Origin: Gordionus sp. m RMFG-2023
Taxonomy: Eukaryota; Nematomorpha; Gordioida; Chordodea; Parachordodidae
Reading direction: 5' to 3'
Assembly (NCBI RefSeq): GCF_954871325.1
Contig: NC_088775.1
Location: 76,361,561 to 76,425,560, forward strand
Length of the DNA: 64,000 bases
Positions 23,299 to 62,170 of the stretch are shown in pieces; the first letter of the stretch is position 1; each line of letters starts with the position of its first letter. Made by a program: the position numbers and the translations under genes. Below the pieces are notes generated by a model, which had not been told where the DNA came from, did no database searches, and saw nothing but the letters and a program-made list of their open reading frames with translations.

Positions 23299-23492
23299 CT
23301 ATATTTTAATACTTATAAATGTTGATTTTTTATATTTACTATATAATAACATTATAAACAAAAAATAAAACAAATTTGTTTGTAAATTTTTTTATAAAAA
23401 GTAGCTTATAAAGTAGCTAAAGCTACTTTTAAAAAATAGTAGCTAATAGCGCGCTACTTTTAAAAGTAGCATTTAACAACTCTGATCACAAT

Positions 23493-24617
23493 CTATTTTA
23501 AGATATTTACATTATTTCATTTCTCCTTTAAATTTCACCATCTTATTCATAATAAAATTACTATCCTATCTGGACCATGGATGATCTTTAACTATCATTT
23601 TAATTTAAATTTGAAAGAAAGAAAAATTTGGAAGAGATGGTCAAAATTTATAATTGATATCATATAGTGGCACAAACATTTTGCTTTAAAGGAGAAGTCA
23701 ACTATTTAGTCGATTGGTCTAATAGTATCGCATTTGCCGAGAATAATAAATTCTATATATAATTTTTTCTTAAAACTGGTTTGCCGCTAGTATTCAAAAA
23801 GGAATTCATTTATTTCATGGTTGAAAAAGTATTTAAACAGTAAACCAGTATTATAATAATCAGACAATTTAAAGAAGGGGGGGGGGGTAATTGGAGGTCG
23901 AACGTCAGCGTCAATATAAGAATAAAAAAAAAGAGAGAACGTAAAAGTAATAATTTGATATGTAATAAAAACTATGTCAATGATAACTTGCTAAAGCTAG
24001 AAGTATAATAATCTTTTTGCATAGAATATTTATTAATTTAACGGACATCTTCTATTTTAAAAAATAGGTGCACGATAAAGGGAAATTTTTTAAAAAATAT
24101 TTTATAATGGCAAATACAAGATGTGATTGGAACCGAAATAAGAGACAAATTCAAGACTTCGTAGTTGGCTCTTTCAAAATTTCTACGAACCAGAACCCAA
24201 GAAAGAACATTTTAAAATATTTAATGATACATTATCATCTGAAGTACAATTTAAAATTAATAAAGTAAAACAAACTATTCCAATTTTAAAATAATAACTT
24301 TTAGAGGTAATAAAGTATATGAAGGTGATGAATGGCATGCGATGAATAATAAAGCAAATTATAATTTTTAATCAGAATGAGGGATGAGATCTAACTTATA
24401 TAAATGGTGAATATACTTTTCCAAATGCTTATATTTCAGGTGGTAGATATGGAACATTTTTTTAAAACTTAACTGTAAAACTTAGATGTTTACAACAAAT
24501 AATAAACCTTACAAGAAAAAATCAGGGTATAGAAAATTAAGAGATTTCATCTTATTTGAATATTTATCAAAATATATAAAAGACTAACCGATTATGCTTT
24601 TTCAAAAAATAAAGTAT
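23493..24617. other. Degenerate, partly coding-like stretch
   Basis: No intact gene. Short frames that look like eroded protein occur at about 23675-23760 (FKGEVNYLVDWSNSIAFAEN), 24068-24268 (RCDWNRNKRQIQDFVVGSFK) and 24300-24580 (NKVYEGDEWHAMNNKANYNF). They are all on the + strand and may derive from the same unknown source as the frame at 21882. A G-run lies at 23878-23888. Confidence 0.3.
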
Positions 24618-26900
24618 AGGTGCCAGGGTCACTAAAAGAAAGTTTGTCCCAAGGCTGAAGGTTTGGAAATTGAAGGAGGAGAGTGCTAGACGTCAATTCA
24701 ATATGGCATTGGCGATTAGGGAGGCGGAGGTGGCACAAGCATCTGGGCGAATGACAAATGGGAAGCCATGAAGAAAGTCTTGGTAATGACAACTGAGGAG
24801 GTATGTGGATGGACAAAAGGGCCGCCTAGACATAAGGAGACTTGGTGGTAGACTCCGGGGGTAGCGAAAGCCGTGGATGAGAAACGGAAGTGTTTCAAAG
24901 TATGGTATAATAGCAAAGAAAATAGTGATAATGATATTTACAAGATGGCTAAAAGAAATGCTAAGAAATTAATAGCGAAGGCTCAAGAAGAAAAAAGACA
25001 CGAGTTTGCTAAAGAAATGGAATGCGCTGATGGAATTGGAAATATGGTTTGAATGGCAAAACAGATGTCAAAAAAGAGGCAGGATGTGATAGGTGTAAAG
25101 TGTTTAAAAAATATGGAAGGAAAAATGGCGATTGATGGTAGTGGTATTAAGAACACCTGGAAGATTTACATGAAAGGACTTTTGAATGAAGAAAATGAAT
25201 GGGATAATAATATTAGTTGTGCAAAGGTAGAAGGTCTAGGGTGTAAATTTGGCATGGACGAGATAAAGAGAGCAGTGAAAAAGATGAAAAAATGGAAGGC
25301 ATAGGGTTTAACGATGGTGGTATCAGAGATGTTTAAAGGTTCTGATGATTTATGGATTGCATGGTTAATGAATTTAGCAAATCAAATTGTCACAGAAGGT
25401 ACTATTCCCGAGGACTGGCGAAGAAGTATAATTATCCCAGTATAAAAGGGGAAAGGTGATCCTTTAGATTGCGGGTCTTACAGAGCTATTAAACTCTTGG
25501 AACATGCAATGAAAGTATTTGAGAGAGTGTTAGAGAAGCGGTTAAGGTAACAAATTAAAATTGATGAAATGTAGTTTGGTTTTACATCGGGAAAAGGCAC
25601 GACAGATGCAATTTTTGTGGTGAGACAAATTCAGGAGAAGTATCTTGCGAAGGAAAAGAAACTCTATTATGCGTTTGTTGATTTGGAGAAAGCATTTGAT
25701 AGGGTGCCGCGTGCGATTACTAGACGGGCCTTGAGAAAATCAGGTTTGGAGGAATGGTTGGTTACCTCAGTGATGGCAATGTATGTTGGAGCACAAACAG
25801 CAGTACGGACGGATTATTGTGATAGTGACAGTTTTGAGGTGAAGGTAGGACTTCATCAAGGATTCGTGCTGAGTCCATTATTATTTATCTTAGTAATGGA
25901 TGTGGTGGCTAGAGAAATGCGTGAAGGACTTCCATGGGAGATATTATATGCAGATGACCTTGTATTAATGGCAAACAGTGAGGGAGAAAGTTAGTAAATG
26001 GAAGATGACTATGGAAGCAAAGGGCCTGAAAATGAATGCATCAAAAACAAATGGTGGGGAAAATCTAAAGATGGAGGAATCCGGTAAGTGGCCTTGTGGT
26101 GTATGTGGGAAAGGAGTTGCTAAAAATTCTATAAGATGTAGCGGGGAAAAAGGCAGTTTGATGTTAGAAAGAATGACCTTTATTTGTAGAACATGCATGA
26201 AAGGGATACATAATAATGATAACCTAAAAAATGGTGGTCTGACTATTGGCAATGGGTTAACCCTAGAAAAAGTGGATAAGCTTTGTTATTTAGGTGATAT
26301 GCTAAACGCAGATGGTGGTGTAGATTCTGCCGTTGTTGCAAGGATCAGACAAGCTTGGAAGAAGTTCAGAGAGATGTCGTCTATTCTTACAAATAAAAGA
26401 GTTTCTCTGAAGTTAAAGGGGAAAGTTTACGTAAGCTGTGTGAGGAGTTGTTTAGTTTATGGCGGTGAAACATGGGCAATGAAAGCGACTCACGAAACCA
26501 AATTAGAAAGAACAGAGATGAGGATGGTTAGATGGATGTGTGGGGTATCTCTGAGAGAGAGAAAAACTAGCAAGGAATTTCGAGCAAGATTAGGTATAGA
26601 AATGATTGGTATGGTAATGCGACGAAATAGACTAAGATGGTTGGACATGTGGAACGTATGACAAGAGATGACTGGGTAAAGAGATGCACAATGATGTAAG
26701 TAGGAGGATCAAGACCTAGAGGAAGACCCAAGATGACGTGGACAAATGTGATAGCGGCGGATATGAGAAGCATGAATCTTACAAGTATTGATGCTCAGGA
26801 CCGTCAAAAATGGAAAAGAAAATCAGAGGGAAAACTGGCCTACCTGGGTAAACCTGGAAATCGCCATAAAACGGAGAAGAGGAAGAAGAAAGAATAAAGT
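24618..26900 (+). mobile_element. LINE (non-LTR retrotransposon), 5'-truncated
   Basis: A LINE on the + strand, GC-richer than its surroundings. It starts inside the linker after the missing endonuclease and runs through reverse transcriptase to the end of the second reading frame, closing with a Lys/Arg-rich tail and a GAAGAAAGAA-like 3' end near 26880-26900. The protein text matches RTE-like LINEs common in cnidarians and other invertebrates: FVDLEKAFDRVPR, LYADDLVLM, then a cysteine-rich finger, then RGRPKMTW. A few stops and one frame change mark it as dead but not ancient. It lies between the last TMEM106 exon found and any further 3' exons. Confidence 0.9.
24640..26898 (+). pseudogene. 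LINE reverse transcriptase reading frame (broken)
   Basis: In one frame, 24640-25994 gives the linker (TGVKC-like VIGVKCLKNMEGKMAIDGSG near 25080-25140), then RT fingers and palm: FVDLEKAFDRVP at about 25675-25712, GLHQGFVLSPLLFILVMDVV at about 25848-25907 and the catalytic LYADD at about 25945-25960. The RT uses its YADD Asp pair to copy element RNA at the target nick. After a frame shift near 25985, 25990-26661 carries a cysteine-rich finger (WPCGVCGKGVAKNSIRC plus CRTC), YLGDMLNADGG, and RVSLKLKGKVYVSCVRSCLV. A last shift near 26655 leads to RGRPKMTWTNVIAAD and the basic tail. In-frame stops lie near 24850, 25050, 25303, 25445 and 25550. The endonuclease domain is absent. Confidence 0.85.
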
Positions 26901-27176
26901 TAGAAGCCATAGATTAAATGGTATATTATTCATTAATACAGTTGTGGGCGAAATTTTATTATAAGTTGCAATGAATTTAGGCATAGTATAGGGTAGTATA
27001 GAGTATGTATGTATAGCTATTATATTATGTAATGATCTTTTTTAATGGAATTTTAACTACATTATGTTAAATAGCAGTTATTTTCATGCAAAATTTATTT
27101 AAAAACAAGTGAGCTGTAAATAATTTATTTTGGTATTAGAGCAGGGGAGATGGGGGTGAGGGTTAATATAATTTAC
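26901..27176. other. Short gene-free spacer
   Basis: AT-rich sequence between the LINE and the TMEM106 exon. Lies within the TMEM106 transcription unit if the gene continues leftward. No next exon was recognisable. Confidence 0.35.
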
Positions 27177-27342
27177 TTTGAAAGCTAGGGAAACTACGTT
27201 TTGCGTGATGTTTACGTGAATGTAATAAGGCTGGATCTTGTAAATAGAGCTTCTGAGGGTGGTAGAACGAGGGAACAGGAACCAAATGAGTAACCCACTC
27301 ATAACAGTGCAAATGAGAATCGATAGGGTGACGTATAAAGAT
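27177..27342 (-). CDS. TMEM106: TMEM106 exon 3: membrane helix and FPRS
   Basis: Acceptor TTAAG and donor GTAAAT bound a 166-nt exon: one base completing a Thr codon, then 55 codons. It carries SLYVTLSILICTVMSGLLIW, FLFPRS and VNITQNVVSLAFK. The FPRS just after the helix is invariant in the family, which fixes the assignment. Confidence 0.9.
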
Positions 27343-30321
27343 CTTAATTAATTAAGATAAAAGTTGAAAAAAATATAAGAAATGCCACCTTAAATATGGT
27401 CATTGTAGACTGAATAATCTTAAGTATATTCCTTAATAATTACTATTGTTTGAAACATCATTCTTTTTATTCAGAGATAACAATACTTAAATTTTAAACC
27501 AATATCAGTATCTGATATCCGAATATGATAATTAACCATATAAATCTACTCTAGTGTTGTTAAACGGCTCGTTTTGAGGCAATTTTTAAAAAGAGCTAGC
27601 TCAATACTTCTTCCAGAAAATATTACGCAAGCCTGATGATTTTGCTCAAAGAAGGAACAAAGTCTATACATGTATTATCGACATCTCAAGTCTTAGGCAA
27701 TATTTTTCTGGCTAAAATATTGAGATATCCGTTTTTAAAAATCGCTCAAAACGAGCCGTTTAACAACACTAGTGTACACCCCATGCACTAGACCTGTCAT
27801 ATTCTATAAGTCTTGCAGAATTTTCAAAAATTAAGTTAAGAGGGAAGTATGTGGGAGAATTTCATATTTTTAACGAGCGCTTCTAATAAATTATATCTAC
27901 AATTAACTATCCAAATGGTCACAACACAACCAGTAAGATCAGGCCAATAAATTTATAACTTATTCTTCAAAAAATGATTTTAAAATTGGCGCTTTTTAAT
28001 ATATAAAAAAGATTTCAAAGGCTTGAAAATTCAAAGAAAAAATTAAACTGCAATAAAAATGAATCTTTACGAAATCTATCTGAAATTTATTGTAAATCTT
28101 TTGAATTTATTTTTAGCAACTTTATAGTTACCCATCTTATATCAAACGGCAAAAATTGTGCCCCTTTTAAGCTGCATTGTGCAACATATGTGGCAAATAC
28201 AGATTGCTAAAAGAATTAATTTGTTGATTTGGTTAAATTTTACAAAAAATCAATACTGGCATTATTTGCATATTAGAAGAGTTATACACAGATAATATAG
28301 AATATTTCGCATTTGCTATAAATATGTTTCAAAGTGTTAACAAAAAGTTAATTTTTATTTAATTGGGCAAAACAACGGAAAATGAAATAGCTGAAATTTG
28401 ATAATAAAATATAAACTAACATTTTTCAGCTAAATTTATATCAGATATTAAAAAAAAATTAATTAAAAATTTTACATTTTAAACCATTTTACACATTTAA
28501 TAGCGATTCTTTTTCCAAGTGGCAGATATTCAGTGCAACAGCATTACATAAAGCGGGCCATTTAGTAGGTCGATTAATACAATTCAGTTCTGCTCAATTC
28601 TAAAAATATTTCAAGCTCGTACATTAAAAAAACGGTTCTCTGTAGATTTCTTTTCTTTTCAAGTACTGTGAAATATTATAATGAATAATTTAATCTTTCA
28701 TAATGGGACAATTTAAGAATCCATACCAGGTTGTTAAACAAGGTTGATGTGATTAAATCAAATCAGAGTATGAAATGCTCATTTTTTTTTTGAAAAATAT
28801 TAGACAGGATTTTTATCAAATTTTACTTAAAATTTTAAATCTATTTTGAATGTGGATAGATAATCCTTCATGGTGAAGTAAATTTTTTTAAAAAGAATAG
28901 ATCTTTAATTTTGTGATCTTCAAAGATATTTGCTAAAAATTTCAAATTTTTTTCTAACTCTGAATCAAATTGATGAAAAAAACAAATTATTGATTTTATT
29001 TTTAAATAAAAATATTTTATTATATCTCGATTATATTTGGCATATGTTCTAATTATTAGTTAAATTTGATTATTAAAAATGATTTTGGTATAATATATTC
29101 CCATAAAAAAATATAATTTAATGAGATATAATCTATAATTAATTCAAATAGCCCATATTTAAATAAATAATTAACATTTTTATATATTAAAATAATAGTT
29201 AAATTAAAAAATTCAACATTATTTATATTAAATTTTTTTTATTATAAATTATATATTCATAAGGTATTAATATAAATGGGCAAATATTGAAAATTACATA
29301 TGAAGAAAAATTCATTTTAGCCAATTAACACAAATACTGTAATTAAATGAATGTGTTATTTTTCATGACAAATTTTTTTTTCCAAGATATTTAATTTATA
29401 AAAAAAATAATGATTTAATAAAAAAGGATTGATATTTATACTTTTATATAAAATTCTTGATTCTCGCAAACCCTATCATAAAATAATAAAAAGATAAAAA
29501 ATCCAAGTTTGACATTAGAGGTCATTATAAAAAATCTTCTGGGTTAGTTAGGTACCTTGGGCTAAATATTTTTTGGGGTGATTTCAGAATTTACAATTTT
29601 TTATATTTATACCACTGCTTGTAAAGATTGCATAATATATTCCTTCTATATTCATATATCTATTATATAAGTACATTTAATTTGGCAATTTTTTTAAAAA
29701 CTTTCTCATGTCATTAGGTTTAATAAAGTAATAAAAATTTTTACGTTCTTCTGGGTTTCAATCTGTCATCTGAGTAAGGAATTAGTGCAATTAGTTTGGC
29801 TTCTTGTTCTATATAAATGTAAATTATTCTAATTTAAGAAGGATCATATAAAGGAAATGGTTTATAGATAAAAAAAACAGGTTAATTTTATAATATATCA
29901 TAATAAAATATATTATTGGTCTCTTTTTTATTTGGCAATTAGTTTTTTGGCATATGAATTTGATCTTAATGATCTAAAACCTTGTGGTTATCATATGATT
30001 CTAAATTTTCACAATTGTGTATAGTATAATTTTAGAAAAGTAATTATAACACATCATATTAGCATAAGAATTAAGTTAAATAAAAAATAATACACCATAA
30101 TATGGTTTTTTTAAAATAAAATTTGGAGATATCAATATTACACAAATTAGCATATTACCTTTTGGAATTTTCCCTAGCCCTTTACAGCTGGGACATGGGA
30201 CACTGCCATTCATCAATTCTTCATACTCTTCTCCACTTTCATTAATTAATAAGGTCTTGTTATAACCATTATTTCTATTAAAATTTTTAAGTAGATTAAG
30301 ATAAATTTTCTGTATTTTCAT
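27177..30321 (-). CDS. TMEM106: TMEM106-family transmembrane protein, 5' three exons
   Basis: Three - strand exons with matching phases: 30321-30159, 29808-29745 and 27342-27177. TMEM106 proteins are single-pass type II membrane proteins of late endosomes and lysosomes, affecting lysosome size, acidity and transport. Exon 1 gives the cytosolic start and the CxxC motif region SVPCPSCKGLGKIPK. Exon 2 gives the family signature EAKLIALIPYSDDRLKPRRT, nearly identical to vertebrate members. Exon 3 gives the membrane helix (YVTLSILICTVMSGLLIWFLF), then FPRS and the start of the lumenal domain with one NIT glycosylation site. The donor GTAAAT ends exon 3 in phase 0. Lumenal exons further left were not found; a LINE occupies 24618-26900. 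Start chosen as the first ATG upstream of the signature. The gene is divergent from the peptidase gene at 31203. Confidence 0.92.
27552..27771. repeat. MITE with TGTTGTTAAACGGCTC ends, copy 2
   Basis: Second copy of the element at 1743-1965, in the same orientation, with cleaner ends (TAGTGTTGTTAAACGGCTCG and inverse). It lies in intron 2 of the TMEM106 gene. No convincing target duplication seen. Confidence 0.75.
27772..29744. other. TMEM106 intron 2, remainder
   Basis: AT-rich intronic sequence. I checked it for missed exons on both strands and saw none; the exon phases on either side join without one. Confidence 0.5.
29745..29808 (-). CDS. TMEM106: TMEM106 exon 2: IPYSDDRLKPRR signature
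   Basis: A 64-nt exon too short for routine open-frame finding. Acceptor TATATAG and donor GTAAAA. It begins with two bases completing a Glu codon from exon 1 and ends two bases into a Thr codon completed by exon 3. The product QEAKLIALIPYSDDRLKPRR is the most conserved TMEM106 block. Confidence 0.92.
30159..30321 (-). CDS. TMEM106: TMEM106 exon 1: start and CPSCKG motif
   Basis: A 163-nt exon from ATG at 30321-30319 to the donor AAG/GTAATA. It encodes a Lys/Asn-rich cytosolic start, then YEELMNGSVPCPSCKGLGKI, which matches the family's VTCPTCQGTGRIP motif. The two cysteines form the CxxC pair typical of the N-terminal domain. Confidence 0.88.
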
Positions 30322-31202
30322 AATAGTCGGCGATTAGTAATTATAAAAAATTATACTGTTTGGTAAAAATTATTCAAAATTTAAAAATTAAAAGAATCGT
30401 AATAAAATGAATTTTATATTTCGATGAATGCAAGTAAATACTCGATAATAAATGAGAAAAAAGCATCATTATTTATTTTATTGATGAGTTCAAAAATATA
30501 ATCAATCGGTAAAAGAAATTATAGTCACCTTATTAAAATGCCTATATTTCTTTTATACAATTTACACGAGAAAAATCACACTAGACTTTCATAATTATTA
30601 ATAGTTGAGTAAAACAAAAAATGGCAATTTACTATAATGTATCATTTAAAAATAAATTACATGCGCTTATATGATTAAATAAAGGTTATATTGGTAATTT
30701 CTTCTATTAACCGAAGCCATAAAATGATAATCCTGATAAAATGGTATATTAAGGTTATAATACCTTTTTATACCATTATTATGATATTTTAAAATTTTAT
30801 TTTCGATTTGAAGAATAAAATAAGACATTCATTCATAAATTCTATTTTTTGAAATATTTCAAGGCTTCGCTAGTATTTTTATTATTAAGAATAGCCTTTG
30901 AATTATATTCATATATTATATTTTAAGCATTTCCTTCTAAGTAAACATATTATTGATCTAACTTTTTTAATTTTCTATAATATTTATTTGTCTTTATTTT
31001 GTAAATTTATAAAAAGCGATAATCTGTAATGTACTTATAATTTAATATGTTATTTTAACCATCAATTAATATTATCCTATCCATATATAATTATAATAAA
31101 AAAAATTATTACTATGCTTTCCTCTAATAAAATGTTTTATCATATTAATATATATATTTTTTTTAAATAAAATATTATACAATTTTAAGATTTTGATGCA
31201 AT
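30322..31202. promoter_or_regulatory. Shared intergenic region of a head-to-head gene pair
   Basis: 881 bp separate the start codons of TMEM106 (-) and the DPP8/9 gene (+), so both promoters and 5' untranslated regions must lie here unless there are upstream non-coding exons. The sequence is strongly AT-rich and I could not pick out a TATA box, initiator or transcription-factor site with any confidence. A bidirectional promoter is inferred from layout only. Confidence 0.5.
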
Positions 31203-58240
<27,038 letters not shown>

Positions 58241-61200
58241 AATTTCAATTTAAAATATTATTTTATATTTTAAAAAATTGTTAAAAATTTATCCCAAAAC
58301 TTAATATGACTTTTAACAATTTAAAAAAATATCAATAATTTTCTTGTAAATTAAGTTTATCGCGCGATATGGGATTCTACCTTCAATTTTAGTCATGTTC
58401 AGTATCAAAATCCTATCAGCAAAGGTTTTCCCCTAACCCATTTACCTTAAATACCATATTACAAAAATTAATTTTATACAGTTTTTATCATCAAGTCACG
58501 ATGTTTCAAAATACATGATATTTGACTAGGAACTTTTAAATTGCAATTATTTATCAAAGTTTAGTCTTAATTGCATCTTTTTTAGACTTCTAATAAGTCT
58601 TTGGAATGTTATGTATATTTTATTATAATATTGTAATATTTTATATGATTATTTTTAACCATTTTCTGTATAAATGTGAGAAAAATCATTAATTTATATA
58701 GTTTTATTTATATATATATATATACTATAGTATATTTATATTCTAATATAAAGGAATCGCTTATTGGTATCTTTTTTATAATTTAAAATAAAAATTTTAA
58801 AGAAGTATTTAAAAAAAATATTTATGAGGTAATATTTTGGTGTTTAAAAAATTCTAATTTTTTTATATTGAGGAAAAAAATTACAATTTTTTATTATAAA
58901 TTTAGGTTTAATGAATAGGAACGTCAATTTGTCTTGATATATTAATTATTTTAGACGAACGCATTCTGTCAAACGGACTGTTTTAAAACGGATTTTTTCA
59001 GTGTGGAGGCCTATTGTAGGACGCCCTAAATTTTGAAATCGGGCGCTTCTTATCGCCAATTCATGATGATACATATAACGCAAATTTTAGGGCTCAACGC
59101 ATGCTAAGGTGCATTTTTTCATCAACTAAGAATAAATGATTCTAATATTATTTAAATGTCAACAGAAATAAATAAAAATTTACCAAAAACAAATAGATGG
59201 CGAAAAAAAATATGTATTGTAAAAATGAATACTTACCTAAATAAACTCAACTTTTAGCCCTACATTAAAGAGCCAGTGATTCTTTTGTATGACACTATAT
59301 AAAAAAAGATGATCGGCAGATGGTCAAAATTTTAGGCCAGGATTTGAACCCGACCCAGGTTTAAAAAAAAAATTAAAAGACCATTCCGAGATTTTAATTT
59401 TCGATTATTTTTTGGATCAAAGCGATATTTTTAAAATTTCATTATTTTGAATAATTTTGCAAGTTGTTTCAAAAGGAAATGAAATATGAGGAATAAATAC
59501 ATTACATTATTTGATTTTCCAACTAATTTATTTTTTAATTTTAAAAATTTATATATCAACAGGCTGATTGTGCTATTTTATCTTTGATGTAGATGATTGG
59601 CTTCAATATTTTTTATTACTATTCAAATGTTCAATAATCTCTTTCATTTTTGAAGAATATACAGTATAATTTTTAATAAAAATATAAATTCCTGAATTTT
59701 TTATTAAAAAATAACTTAGCTTTTTCAATAATTGCAGATAAATCTTTTAAAAATTTATTTACATTTTTTAATCACTAGCTAAGCATATTGTCAAGGAAAA
59801 CATTAAAAATTGAAATTATGATTGCCAAAGATAATTTTTCAATTTCATATCTTTTTCAGAATTATCATTTTAAAAGGAATCAGGAAAAATATCTACGTTA
59901 AGTTCTCTAAAACAATAGCTTCATAGTTTTATTCATAATATATATTTATTTAAACAAAGTTTTTTTAAATCAGGTTGATATGCATTAAAAACTCGGTTTA
60001 AATTTTTTATATTAATGTAATTCTATTGTACAATAAATATGTTTTTCTTTTTAATATTTTTTAAGAAAAAATTTAAAGTTTTGTGTTACCGTTACTCAAA
60101 AGAAAGAAACGCGTTACCGTTACTCGTTACCTCTAGAAAAAGGTAACGAATGTAGTTACTTTTTACCTTTTTTGACGTTACTTTACAGCACTAAATAAAA
60201 CTAATAACTGATGATAAGAAGCTTTAGGCAATATTTAATTTAACATTTTCATTTATATTAAAGCATAAAATATCAATATAATTTGCTTATTATACATAAT
60301 AAAATTAGTCGTAGGGCGGACAATTTCTATATACGATTTTTAAGGATGGGCGAACTTTTCTCCATTAATGATATGGTTATCCCAATTACGCCTAAAACGA
60401 ATTATTTGATTCGATTCGTATTTCACTAATACGAATATCACAATTATTTGATTTGAATCGAATATGAATATTTAGAAAAAGTATTCGACGAATAGTAAAT
60501 TTTTATTATTCGATTCGAAGTTATTCGTAAATATTCAAAATTATTTATAAATATTCGTTAATATTCATCATTTTTCGTTAATATTCGTAAATCGTAAGTA
60601 AATAATAAATAAAATTAAATTTTCCTAGTGGATTTCATTTTATTTTACTTTATTTTTTTCCTCTTATAAATCATATGTTATATTTTGTTTGATGCCCCAA
60701 TAAATTAAATTATTTAATTATATTTTATTTATATATTTGTGAAAAAGAAATATAATTTTCTAAGAGCTAAAATTTTAAGTTATGATTTTTTGGGTATAAA
60801 TTTCAAAATGGACAAATACAAAATTAAAATAAAATTGTCAAAATAAGAAAGGATGAAAGATGGAAGCATTTCATCGATTGCAACATATTGTCCAACACTA
60901 TAAGACAGTTTTCATTAAAATTATCAAACATATCTATGAATCCTCAATCTCTGAATTGTGATTGCTATCTAATAAAAATCATCATCACTTGATTCAAAAT
61001 CTATTACCTATATAATTGTTATAGAATTACTCTCATTAGAATAATTTAAATTATAAATCATATGTTCAATTTAAATCATAATCAATCAAAATATAGAAAT
61101 AAATTTATATATTAACCTGCCATATATAATCATAATTAGTAACAAAAAATGTAATTACACAGGTAGGGAATTTTAACACAAGTTCGACAAATTACATATA

Positions 61201-61500
61201 TCTCGTCAAATCAATAATCATGAAATTTGGAAGTTGTATTCCTTGTTACAAATATTAAACTACCAGGTCAGAATATCTACTAGGTTTTGTATTACAAAGA
61301 TTATGTTGTATTTACCCCACCTGTGTAATGAAGGGTTAAAAATATTACTATTGTTATGAAGGATTAACTGATTTATGTTTCTTAAGTTGTTTTAAATATT
61401 TTTTCTTTCAGCTGCTAATGTATCATTGATCTGGACAGGAAGGATGGTAAACTTAGTTTTTATATAATTTTGAATATATTCAAAGATCAATTTGAAAATC
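58241..61500. other. 3' flank of DPP8/9, transposon debris
   Basis: No gene seen. The 3' untranslated region probably starts here; an AATAAA lies near 58785 but its use is unproven. At 60085-60195, GTTACCGTTACTC motifs and an end near ACGTTACTTTACAGCAC look like a hAT terminus. At 60340-60600, many ATTCGAAT-type palindromes mark another degraded element end. At about 59000-59110 a GGACGCCCTAAATTTTG patch is similar to common DNA-transposon ends. Confidence 0.4.
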
Positions 61501-61559
61501 TTGATGGAGAAGGAGGTGGTGATGGATAAAGCCAATCCTCAACTAGTTCTACATCTATC

Positions 61560-62070
61560 CAATCAATATCTGATCAAGCTGGACCCATTAATGCAAGGCG
61601 GAAAAATTCCTTAATATGGAATCATTATCTTTATGATTCTAAAGCAGAAACTGCCAAATGTAAAATATGCAAGGTAGAAATAATGTGTAAGAAAATAACC
61701 ACCTCTGCACTAATTAATCATAATAAAAGATTCAAAATAATAATACAATAGAAAACTATTTAAATGATTTAACCAACAAATATTGATGACATTAAACATT
61801 ATTTATTAAAATTTTTGCTCAAGTCGAATATACCATTTAAAATTCTTGCCACAATGAATTATAATCATTTGTTAGTGCTTTAAATCCTAACGTAAAAATT
61901 TGTTAAATACCCACAATTAAACTATATACGAGTGAATTCAATAGTTAAAATAATTATAAATAATTTAAAATGCCAATTCAACTATACCACCGACATGTGG
62001 TCAAGCCCTACTAATGTACCATTTTTGGTTGACCTGCCACTTGATAGATGAAAAATGGAAGATGAAGTCA
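61560..62070 (+). pseudogene. hAT transposase N-terminal remnant with BED finger
   Basis: At about 61600-61740 the + strand reads RRKNSLIWNHYLYDSKAETA then KCKICKVEIMCKKITTSALI and NHNKR, the layout of a BED zinc finger (CxxC, then Leu and His). At about 61985-62060 it reads TTDMWSSPTNVPFL, which matches the first catalytic Asp region of hAT transposases. Stops and frame changes separate the two. The piece ends where another element starts at 62076. Confidence 0.7.
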
Positions 62071-62075
62071 TTGTT

Positions 62076-62170
62076 CAGGGGCGTCGCTAGCCTTTACAAT
62101 CTCAGGGGGCTCAACTGAAAATATTTAATGGGGGCTTTGCCCCCCATACCCCCATTTGCAAGGTCGGGTT
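62076..62170. repeat. GC-rich DNA-transposon end
   Basis: CAGGGGCGTCGCTAGCC at 62076 followed by GGGGGCTTTGCCCCCCATACCCCC is a typical hAT-type left end. It interrupts the hAT remnant before it. No right end was found before the window ends. Confidence 0.55.

Larger units (their letters stand above)
22197..23484 (+). mobile_element. hAT transposon with perfect 8-bp target duplication
   Basis: Termini are CAGAGTTGTTAGCGCGCTA and the inverse TAGCATTTAACAACTCTG, with subterminal AGCTACTTTT/AGCGCGCTA repeats at both ends. The perfect duplication ATCACAAT flanks it (22189-22196 and 23485-23492), so the insertion is comparatively young. Inside are a BED-type zinc finger remnant (22450-22594) and a C-terminal transposase fragment (23044-23298). 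The DDE core between them is lost. Confidence 0.92.

Noticed and set aside
24592-24916. Two - strand frames of 66-74 codons
   Set aside because: They lie opposite the LINE coding strand, which has recognisable reverse transcriptase text; they are shadows.
25965-26773. - strand frames opposite the LINE finger and tail
   Set aside because: Shadows of the LINE reading frame.
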